Shown: positions 25,329-32,144 of the stretch, piece after piece
How positions within the stretch are numbered: position 1 is the first letter of the stretch
How the letters are laid out: each line of letters opens with the position of its first letter
Origin: Sphingobacteriales bacterium
Lineage (GTDB): Bacteria; Bacteroidota; Bacteroidia; AKYH767-A; OLB10
DNA length: 51,826 nt
NCBI GenBank assembly: GCA_021299095.1
Contig: JAJTFW010000028.1
Location: 1 to 51,826, forward strand
Direction of reading: 5' to 3'
Notes under the pieces: model-generated
What the model was told of the DNA's origin: nothing
What the model saw: only the letters and a program-made list of their open reading frames with translations
Database searches by the model: none
Program-made: the position numbers and the translations under genes

Positions 25329-26699
25329 TTACCGGTCACCGTGAAGGGCAGCATCATAGTCGGGATACACCAGAACGGAGTCAATACCCGCTTGTTTCTG
25401 TAACTGACCGAACTGCCGTAGGTATCCGCGCGCTGTCATGGCATCGTGATGTAAGCCACCGTGCACATACTGCAACATCTGAAAAAGATTCAGTCCGATC
25501 AGGAATACGATAAGTAAGCCAAGTCCCATCACAACGGATCTGCGCAGGTGAAGAATCCGATCTACACACAAGGCGACTGGAAACGCAAGGATCGGATAAA
25601 TATCAATCATTGCACGCTGACCATAGCTACCGCCATACCACCAACACCACCACGATACAACCACATAAAAATGAATGATCAGCAATGCGACGATTGCAGG
25701 CTTTAATGCTGTTATGCGCGAGTCGTTCACAAAAAGTCCGATAAGCGCCAGAATCATGAGAGGGGTATAGACCAACCAGCCCCTGCGGAAACCGATCAGG
25801 CCTTCCTTCAGCATCGGATCTGAAAAAAAGAAGCCCTCTTCACCGTAAGAATACACCAGATACTCACCCGCAACCGCTTTCCAGTATGCCAGTTGCGGGA
25901 GCCAGGCTACACCAATCCCAAGCAACATAAATGCTGCAAGCATCAAGGGGTTGGCCAAGCGTGGATTTCCTTTTCGCGGCCAAACCAGCAACACAACAAA
26001 GACAATAAACACAGCATTGCTGAGGCGCAACAAGGTAATCAGCCCGAAAACCAAACCAAATAGCAAACCGGTTTTCAAGCCCGGCGACTGCTGAAATCGG
26101 AGCAACAGGGTAACCGCAGCAGCAACCAGAAAAAAACTGTGCACATGCGACATCAATGCATCGGCAGTCGCATAAAAGAGCAAGTTGGTACCAGCACCAA
26201 TGATGAGCAGCGTAAGCGCAGTGCTCATATCGGCGAAGCCTAGCCGTAACAATAAATCACGGAGGAGGAACAGGCCTAAGGTAAACCAGAATAAGGCTCC
26301 TACCAGTATGAATACCCGGTATGGCAAGGAAAAACCGGTAGGCGGATATCCAAGCTTCTTTGCCAGTTGGTGAGCCATCAGAAAAAACGGAGATTCCATC
26401 AAAGCGACTCCGCAATTCATTTTAAACACCTCCTTCCCTTTCTCTGTGGTTACGGTCCACAACCAGTACTTTCCTTCATCGTACTGATAATCGCTTTTCT
26501 CCGTCTTTAGGTCTTTGAAAATGAAATACGCCGGGAGGTAACCATAATAACTTCGGGCGTCGTGGGTAATGACCCCCTCCGATTGCTTCCAGTGTCCCAA
26601 TACGCCGTCAAACAGGAGGGCTGTAACAATCAATGCGGCAATCGCCCAGATCGAATAGCGGTTCCTGATCGATGTAGGATCAGTGCTCTTGTTTTCCAA
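25329..26699 (-). CDS. Polytopic membrane protein, GT-C glycosyltransferase-like
   Basis: A 456-residue membrane protein with about ten hydrophobic helices. An N-terminal helix is followed by a large loop with THDARSYYGYLPAYFIF and a charged stretch; an acidic residue in this first loop is the usual catalytic position of GT-C glycosyltransferases that use polyprenyl-phosphate sugars. Later segments include WWCWWYGGSYGQRAMIDIYP, a pattern seen in ArnT/Alg-type membrane transferases. It starts 20 bases inside the upstream glycosyltransferase gene (26680), which would make the polyprenyl-phosphate sugar that such an enzyme uses. A transferase role is inference from topology and context; other polytopic families are possible. 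Confidence 0.75.
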   Translation of the reverse strand: MENKSTDPTSIRNRYSIWAIAALIVTALLFDGVLGHWKQSEGVITHDARSYYGYLPAYFIFKDLKTEKSDYQYDEGKYWLWTVTTEKGKEVFKMNCGVALMESPFFLMAHQLAKKLGYPPTGFSLPYRVFILVGALFWFTLGLFLLRDLLLRLGFADMSTALTLLIIGAGTNLLFYATADALMSHVHSFFLVAAAVTLLLRFQQSPGLKTGLLFGLVFGLITLLRLSNAVFIVFVVLLVWPRKGNPRLANPLMLAAFMLLGIGVAWLPQLAYWKAVAGEYLVYSYGEEGFFFSDPMLKEGLIGFRRGWLVYTPLMILALIGLFVNDSRITALKPAIVALLIIHFYVVVSWWCWWYGGSYGQRAMIDIYPILAFPVALCVDRILHLRRSVVMGLGLLIVFLIGLNLFQMLQYVHGGLHHDAMTARGYLRQFGQLQKQAGIDSVLVYPDYDAALHGDR

Positions 26700-27645
26700 G
26701 TGCAGATGATGAAAAAGTTGAAATGTTGGTATCGCTCACCACGTAAAGAGGTCTTTTACGGATATTGTTTCCGAGTCTGCTGATATACTCGCCAATGATA
26801 CCGATGCTGATCAGCTGAACGCCTCCCAGGAAAAGTATGGTGAGCATGAGCGAGGTCCAGCCGGGAACATATTCCTTGATGATGAAGCGTGAGTACAATG
26901 CATACAGGGCCATCAGGAATGCGATTCCCGACACCAGGAAGCCGGTGATGGTGGCGAACTTGAGCGGGAGATTGGAGAACCCGGTAATGCCATCGAGCGC
27001 AAGCCTGAACATTTTGCGGAATGTGTATCCCGTCTTTCCTGCATTCCTCGAATCGCGGTCATACTCAATATACGTTTGCCGGAATCCGGCCCAGGCAATT
27101 TGTCCACGGAGGAATTTTTCCTGCTCTGGCATTTGCTTCAGAACCTCTACTACACTCCGGTCAATAATGCGAAAATCACCGGTATCCACCGGAATCGGCA
27201 CATTGGTAATCCGCTGGAGCAATCGATAAAATGAACGGGCCGTGGCCTTCTTTAAGACAGACTCGCCCTGTCGCGAGCGGCGCTTTGCGTAAACGACCTC
27301 GAAGCCCTCCCGTTTGCGGTTGAGTAAGTCAGTGATTAGTTCGGGAGGATCCTGTAAATCCGAATCAATGATGACCACGTGCTGACCGGAACAGACATCC
27401 AGTCCGGCGGACACTGCAATCTGATGTCCGAAGTTCCGGCTGAAATCGATGAACTTGACACAAGTGTCGCGCACAGAGAGCTGACGAATCATCTCCAGGG
27501 AGCGATCACTGCTTCCATCATTGATGAAAATGATTTCGTAGCTGAGGTCCATTCCGTTGAGCACACGTACAACACGATCGTAAAGCAGCGCAATATTATG
27601 CTCTTCGTTGTATACCGGAACAACAACAGATATTTGGTCGGTCAT
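26680..27645 (-). CDS. Polyprenyl-phosphate glycosyltransferase (family 2, GtrB/DPM1-like)
   Basis: A 321-residue membrane glycosyltransferase. The GT-A domain (residues 1-225) has ISVVVPVYNEEHNI, IIFINDGSSDRSLE, DSDLQDPPELI (metal-binding) and GDFRIIDRSVVE. Two membrane helices follow (ATITGFLVSGIAFLMALYALY and SLMLTILFLGGVQLISIGII), then the conserved end GEYISRLGNNIRKRPLYVV. This architecture is that of enzymes that attach a sugar to undecaprenyl phosphate for later transfer on the periplasmic side. It overlaps the downstream GT-C-like gene by 20 bases, consistent with a donor-maker and transferase pair. It starts 12 bases after the scoB stop, so it could be transcribed from the sco operon. 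Confidence 0.92.
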   Translation of the reverse strand: MTDQISVVVPVYNEEHNIALLYDRVVRVLNGMDLSYEIIFINDGSSDRSLEMIRQLSVRDTCVKFIDFSRNFGHQIAVSAGLDVCSGQHVVIIDSDLQDPPELITDLLNRKREGFEVVYAKRRSRQGESVLKKATARSFYRLLQRITNVPIPVDTGDFRIIDRSVVEVLKQMPEQEKFLRGQIAWAGFRQTYIEYDRDSRNAGKTGYTFRKMFRLALDGITGFSNLPLKFATITGFLVSGIAFLMALYALYSRFIIKEYVPGWTSLMLTILFLGGVQLISIGIIGEYISRLGNNIRKRPLYVVSDTNISTFSSSALGKQEH

Positions 27646-27656
27646 GCTCGTGAGGA

Positions 27657-28316
27657 TCAGTCGATAACCATTTCAGGAATATCTCCTTCTACGATGAGCC
27701 GGCCAGCAGTTGCTTTTTGGATCTCCTCGACACTCACTCCCGGGGCACGCTCGCGCAGGATAAATCCTTGTCCGGGAACCACATCGAGCACTGCTAGTTC
27801 TGTAACAATCTTCTTGATGCAGCGCACTCCGGTCAGCGGTAACGTACACTTGGGCAGTAATTTACTCTCGCCGGCCTTGTTCACGTGCTGCATGGCAACA
27901 ATGATGTTCTTGGCCGCAGCGACAAGGTCCATCGCTCCACCCATCCCTTTCACCATCTTGCCCGGAATTTTCCAGTTGGCAATGTCGCCTTCTTCACTCA
28001 CCTCCATCGCACCCAGAATCGTCAAATCGACTTTTCCGGCGCGGATCATACCGAAGCTAAGTGCTGAATCGAAATAGGAAGTTCCAGGAACTTCGGTCAC
28101 CGTCTGCTTACCCGCGTTAATCAAATCGGGATCTTCTTCACCCTCAAAGGGGAATGGCCCCATACCCAGCATACCGTTCTCAGACTGCAGGGTAACATTA
28201 ACGCCTGAGGGAATATAGTTGGCAACCAAGGTTGGGATTCCAATGCCGAGATTGACATAATAGCCGTCTTTCACTTCTTTGGCAATCCGTTTTGCTATAC
28301 CGGTTTTGTCTAACAC
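27657..28316 (-). CDS. scoB: 3-oxoacid CoA-transferase subunit B
   Basis: A 219-residue beta subunit of succinyl-CoA:3-ketoacid CoA-transferase, which moves CoA between succinyl-CoA and acetoacetate or related acids. The active-site glutamate is Glu46 in LQSENGMLGMGP; other motifs are GYYVNLGIGIPTLVANYIP and VDLTILGAMEVSEEGDIANW, and GGAMDLVAAAKNIIVAMQHV. I chose the GTG at 28316 because it gives the family N-terminus (LDKTGIAKRIAKEV). An in-frame TTG at 28325 lies inside the terminal repeat of the inserted element. Its partner scoA lies upstream on the same strand but is separated by that element. Confidence 0.92.
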   Translation of the reverse strand: MLDKTGIAKRIAKEVKDGYYVNLGIGIPTLVANYIPSGVNVTLQSENGMLGMGPFPFEGEEDPDLINAGKQTVTEVPGTSYFDSALSFGMIRAGKVDLTILGAMEVSEEGDIANWKIPGKMVKGMGGAMDLVAAAKNIIVAMQHVNKAGESKLLPKCTLPLTGVRCIKKIVTELAVLDVVPGQGFILRERAPGVSVEEIQKATAGRLIVEGDIPEMVID

Positions 28317-28322
28317 GATGTT

Positions 28323-28351
28323 CAATTTGAAAATTAGCCAATTTGAAAATT
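28323..28351. repeat. Left inverted terminal repeat of the sco element
   Basis: A 29-bp sequence composed of CAATTTGAAAAT, TAGC, then CAATTTGAAAATT overlapping by a base. It is inverted relative to 29128-29156 with two mismatches. A partial further copy (AGCCAATTTAAAT) follows at 28352. Confidence 0.85.
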
Positions 28352-28443
28352 AGCCAATTTAAATGTTAAGTTATGGCACGATTCAGGCCTTGAATTGCAG
28401 ATTTATACATTCAAAGCACATGTCGAAAATACCCAATTATCGT

Positions 28444-28815
28444 TTATTCCCTTCGGGGATTTGCATTCCTTTTCAGAGTGCCAATTATTTTAGATAAGAT
28501 CTTTATGATTTCATGAAGCTCAGAGGCCAACTGATCATTACCTGGATAATGGGGGGATGAATTGCAAAGTTCCAGCCTATAGGCCGTTTCGTCTGCTTCT
28601 TTGGCAGCCACCTTTAATTTGCGGATGAAATCGCTCCTGCTGTCGGTATTTTGCGATTCCCGGATATTGGCTCCGATACTGGTTCCTGAACGGAAAATCT
28701 GATCGGCCATCCGATACTTCTTCCTGGATACCAGTTCTTGAGAAAATTCGATAACAGCTAAGGAAAATCTGAACGATTTTTCGAGAACAGGATTCGATGC
28801 TTGATCAATTCTCAT
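28444..28815 (-). CDS. Four helix bundle protein (23S rRNA intervening-sequence/S23 family)
   Basis: A 123-residue all-helical protein of the four-helix-bundle (IVP, S23) family. Typical features are the FRFSLAVIEFSQELVSRKKY helix, the motif MADQIFRSGTSIGANIRESQ between helices 1 and 2, and the DFIRKLKVAAKEADETAYRL helix. These proteins are encoded in intervening sequences of 23S rRNA genes and at scattered loci in Bacteroidota; relatives act as accessory proteins in diversity-generating retroelements, but no reverse transcriptase is near. Function unknown; binding nucleic acid is a family-level suggestion. It is the only gene of the inverted-repeat element between scoA and scoB. Confidence 0.9.
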   Translation of the reverse strand: MRIDQASNPVLEKSFRFSLAVIEFSQELVSRKKYRMADQIFRSGTSIGANIRESQNTDSRSDFIRKLKVAAKEADETAYRLELCNSSPHYPGNDQLASELHEIIKILSKIIGTLKRNANPRRE

Positions 28816-28892
28816 TTAAAATCACAATTATGTTAAGCGTTGCCATTGAAAAATGAAACAACACAATGCTAATGTAATAACTCAATCCAGAT

Positions 28893-28918
28893 AAAAGCAA
28901 GAACGGATTTTTGCTTTT
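28893..28918. other. Hairpin inside the sco element
   Basis: AAAAGCAA (28893-28900) pairs with TTGCTTTT (28911-28918) around a 10-base loop. It lies about 80 bases upstream of the four-helix-bundle gene start and resembles a terminator of scoA readthrough or a processing stem. Confidence 0.5.
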
Positions 28919-28948
28919 CAATAGAGCGGTTTGAATTAATAAATACCC

Positions 28949-28979
28949 GTTTATCGTTTTTCTTTGAAAAACGATAAAC
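28949..28979. other. Perfect 14-bp hairpin inside the sco element
   Basis: GTTTATCGTTTTTC (28949-28962) and GAAAAACGATAAAC (28966-28979) are exact reverse complements separated by TTT. Part of the stem sequence (TTATCGTTT) recurs at 28438-28446, just after the four-helix-bundle gene. The gap 28816-29127 holds no convincing gene; only these hairpins are seen. Confidence 0.75.
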
Positions 28980-29127
28980 ACTCAAAACCAATAAATCCAA
29001 AGACTACACCTGATGAAGCATTAGGCCATTCGCAATTCGACTCCTTTTCAAACCGCATTAGTGGGATACAAACAAAAGCGGAGATTACCGAAAACCTCAA
29101 AATCGTCTTGAATAACAACCATTTTCA

Positions 29128-29156
29128 AATTTTCAAATTGACTCATTTTCAAATTG
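29128..29156. repeat. Right inverted terminal repeat of the sco element
   Basis: A 29-bp sequence inverted relative to 28323-28351 with two mismatches. The scoA stop codon (29149-29151, TGA on the minus strand) lies within it. Confidence 0.85.
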
Positions 29157-29847
29157 CTTTCCGCACTGTCCTCTGCTCGATCCGCTTTTCATACGTGCTT
29201 CCCTGAAAAATGCGATGGACATAAATACCGGGCACGTGAATCTGATCCGGATCCAGTTCGCCAGCAGGAACAAGTTCTTCAACTTCGGCAATGGTGATGC
29301 GGCCGGCCATAGCCATTTGCATATTGAAGTTGCGCGTAGTCTTGCGGAAGATGAGATTACCGTGGGTATCGCCTTTCCAGGCTTTCACTATGGAAAAGTC
29401 GGCGTCGAACGCATACTCAAGCAGGTAATCGATGCCATTGAAATTGCGGACTTCTTTTCCTTCCGCGATCTCAGTACCGACACCGGCACGAACCCAGACT
29501 GCAGGCATACCATAGGCTGCAGCCATACAACGCGTAGCAAGCGTACCTTGCGGAACAAGATCCACCTCCAGCTCACCGCTGAGGAGTTGCCGCTCGAACT
29601 CGGCATTCTCTCCTACATACGATGAAATCATTTTTTTCACCTGTCGTGTTTTGAGCATAAGTCCGATTCCGAAGTCATCCACACCGGCGTTGTTTGAAAT
29701 ACAAGTGAGGCCCTTCACTCCTTTACGGATCAGCGCTGCAATGCTGTTCTCTGGAATTCCGCACAATCCGAATCCACCAAGCATTAAAACGGAATCATCA
29801 GCGATATCACGAATGGCCTCATCGGGGCCGGAAACGACTTTGTTCAT
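29149..29847 (-). CDS. scoA: 3-oxoacid CoA-transferase subunit A
   Basis: A 232-residue alpha subunit of the CoA-transferase completed by scoB. The N-terminal MNKVVSGPDEAIRDI and the glycine-rich MLGGFGLCGIPENSIAALI motif, then CISNNAGVDDFGIGL, SYVGENAEFERQLLSGELEV and PQGTLATRCMAAAYGMPAV, are the family markers. The coding sequence is full length; its last codons (AAA GCA ATT, then the TGA stop) run into the right repeat of the inserted element, so the native stop has apparently been replaced. Co-transcription with scoB would have to read through the element. Confidence 0.94.
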   Translation of the reverse strand: MNKVVSGPDEAIRDIADDSVLMLGGFGLCGIPENSIAALIRKGVKGLTCISNNAGVDDFGIGLMLKTRQVKKMISSYVGENAEFERQLLSGELEVDLVPQGTLATRCMAAAYGMPAVWVRAGVGTEIAEGKEVRNFNGIDYLLEYAFDADFSIVKAWKGDTHGNLIFRKTTRNFNMQMAMAGRITIAEVEELVPAGELDPDQIHVPGIYVHRIFQGSTYEKRIEQRTVRKAI

Positions 29848-29919
29848 ACCTGGAAATTACGGAGTAAAATTACCTGAATCGGAGTAAAGGATAAAACCGG
29901 CCAAAACCGGAAGCAGAAG

Positions 29920-32074
29920 CTAGATACCGAATTCATCACCACCCTGTTGCTGCTGCACCGGGTTGCGGTACTTGCTGCAGTCGAGCTCAACCCCAAGGGG
30001 TTTCTCGGGTTTTTCAAATTCACCCTTTGAATATTGAAGAGCCGGATCGGCGTACACTTTCTTCATGAACAGTCCCCACACCGGGAGCGCAGTGTTTGCA
30101 CCCTGACCCAATTGAGTGCTGCGGAAGTGGATGGCCCTGTCTTCGCACCCGGCCCAGGCTCCGGCAACAAGTTCCGGTGTGATACCGACGAACCATCCAT
30201 CACTGTTGTTCTGTGTTGTTCCGGTCTTACCTGCTATGGGGTTGGTGAATCCGTATTTGGAACCGCGCAGGCGTAAACCCGTTCCATATTGCGTGACACC
30301 TTGCAATAAGTTCAACATAAGGTATGCGGTCTCTTCGGATATCGCCTCGACTTTACGTGGCACGAACTCCTGAAGTACGATCCCATTTTTGTCCTCGATG
30401 CGCAGAATATACTGTGGTTGTGTATAAACTCCTTTGTTTGCGAAAGTCGCATACGCCCCTACCATCTCGTAGACCGAAATATCCGCAGTACCCAATGCGA
30501 TGCTGGGATAGGGGTCGAGGGTAGCAGTTATACCCATCTTGCGCGCAATCTGGATCACGGCATCGGGACCGAACTGCTTCATGAGGTAGGCCGAGATACA
30601 ATTTATCGAATTCGCAAGGGCCTCCTTGAGCGACATCATCCCTCCGTATTCACCGTCGGAGTTGGAAGGCGTCCACACCTGTCCATCGTCGGTGGTGATC
30701 GAAACAGGAACATTGGGAACCTCGTAGCAGGGCGAGTAGCCTTCCTGCATTGCGAGTGTATACAGGAAAGGTTTGAATGTGGATCCTACCTGGCGCCGGC
30801 CTGCACGAACGTGGTCGTATTTGAAGTGGCCATAGTCGATGCCACCAACCCATGCACGGACATACCCCGATTGCGGTTCGACGGCCATGAAACCCGTCTG
30901 GTAAAACATCTTGTAGTATTTCACCGAATCGCGCGGTGTCATCAAGGTATCGCGTTCGCCCTTCCAGGTGAACACACGCATCTTGGTCTTTTTATCAAAC
31001 ACCTTTCTGATTTCGGATTCGCTGGCACCGGATGACTTCAATCTCCTGTAGCGTTCACTCTTCTTTACCCCCTCGTCGATGATCTGCGGTTGGTCCTCCC
31101 AGGCCTCCCGTCCTTTCCAATGCTCGAAGAAGGTTTTTTGCAGATCACGGAACTGTTCTACAACGGCTTCCTCTGCATAGCGCTGCATACGGGTATCGAC
31201 GGTTGTATAAATACGCAATCCATCCCGATACAGGTTGTAGGGTGTTCCATCCGCTTTGGTGTGCTCCTTGCACCACTTGATGAGCTCGAGGCGCAGCTCC
31301 TCGCGGAAATACTGTGCAAGACCCTCTGTGTGGCTTTCCTGCCGGAAATCGAGTTGAATAGGAATGGCACTGATGGAGTCGCGTTGCTCGTCTGTGATGA
31401 AATCGTATTTGGCCAGCTGGCTGATCACCGTGTTACGGCGGGTAGTGGCATTTTCGGGGTTCCGCACCGGATTGTAGCGGCTGGGGGCCTGGAGCATACC
31501 AATCAATAGGGCCGACTCCTCTACGTTGAGCTCAGAGGGTTGCTTATTGAAGTAGGTGGTGGCTGCGGATTTGATGCCGAATGCGTTGTTCCCGAACTCC
31601 ACTGTGTTGAGATACATCGCTCCGCAAAACGAGACGTATTTTGTTCATATCCTCGCGGGGAAAGAGGTTCTTGGCCAACTGCTGAGTGAGGGTACTTCCT
31701 CCTCCCGCATCCTGCTGCAGAATAATGGTTTTGACAAATACCCTGAACAATCCCTTGATGTCGACACCGGAATGCTCCTCGAAGCGGACATCCTCGGTTG
31801 CTTTGAGTGCATTGATCAGGTTCGGCGACAAGTCCTTGTAGTGAATATTTACGCGGTTCTGAACGTAGTATTTACCCAGTGTTTTGAGGTCGGCACTGTA
31901 CACTTCACTGGCCAAGCTGCTGTTGGGGTTTTCAAGCTCCTCGAAAGTGGGCAGGGAACCAAAGAGGCCGAATGCGGTAAATGAGACCAGGAGAAAAAGA
32001 AAAGCCACAGGACCAAGAACCACGATCCACAAGGCACGGATGTATTTTCGCTCGTCGGATTGTCGTCTGGCCAT
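29920..32074 (-). pseudogene. Penicillin-binding protein 1A-type (class A PBP), disrupted
   Basis: Two overlapping frames encode one bifunctional transglycosylase/transpeptidase. The N-terminal frame (32074 to about 31620) gives a membrane anchor (VVLGPVAFLFLLVSFTAFGL) and GT51 motifs: KATEDVRFEEHSGVD with the catalytic Glu, and GGGSTLTQQLAKNLFPRE. The C-terminal frame (about 31618 to 29920) continues with AMYLNTVEFGNNAFGIKSAA and holds the transpeptidase domain: SxxK as STFK, SIN, and GKTGTTQ. Between LVLR and AMYLN the family has about 21-23 residues (the KLKEWIIA...YTKEEII region), and these are missing together with a frame change near 31619-31624. A TACCTTCG box at 32118-32111 precedes the gene. 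Cell-wall synthesis would need the intact protein, so misassembly should be considered. Confidence 0.85.
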
Positions 32075-32110
32075 GCTTATTTCGAAGGGATCAAAAATCG
32101 GATTCGTGTA

Positions 32111-32118
32111 CGAAGGTA
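32111..32118 (-). promoter_or_regulatory. Predicted -7 box (TACCTTCG) of the PBP gene
   Basis: TAnnTTCG match on the minus strand, 36 bases before ATG 32074. It is identical to the box upstream of superoxide dismutase. Confidence 0.4.
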
Positions 32119-32144
32119 ATCAGGCCTGACATGCCGTTCAAGAA

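Larger units (their letters stand above)
28323..29156 (-). mobile_element. Inverted-repeat element with four-helix-bundle gene, inserted between scoA and scoB
   Basis: An 834-bp AT-rich segment is bounded by inverted copies of a 29-bp sequence: 28323-28351 and 29128-29156, differing at two positions, each made of two copies of CAATTTGAAAAT. The interior holds a four-helix-bundle gene (28444-28815) in the same direction as the sco genes, plus hairpins at 28893-28918 and 28949-28979. Such proteins are known from intervening sequences of 23S rRNA, whose complementary ends form an RNA helix cut by RNase III; the layout here is similar but sits in a protein-coding operon. No transposase is present. 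Elsewhere scoA and scoB are normally adjacent. Mobility is inferred from the structure, not shown. Confidence 0.75.

Noticed and set aside
28444-28815. Accessory protein (Avd) of a diversity-generating retroelement
   Set aside because: The fold is related, but there is no reverse transcriptase, template repeat or variable-repeat target in the window.
28964-29206. Plus-strand 80-codon frame inside the sco element
   Set aside because: It starts in the hairpin loop, runs through the terminal repeat into scoA antisense sequence and resembles no protein.
29870-29919. Terminator after the PBP gene
   Set aside because: CCGG pairs with CCGG around TTTTGG before TTTT, but the stem is only 4 bp, too weak to call.
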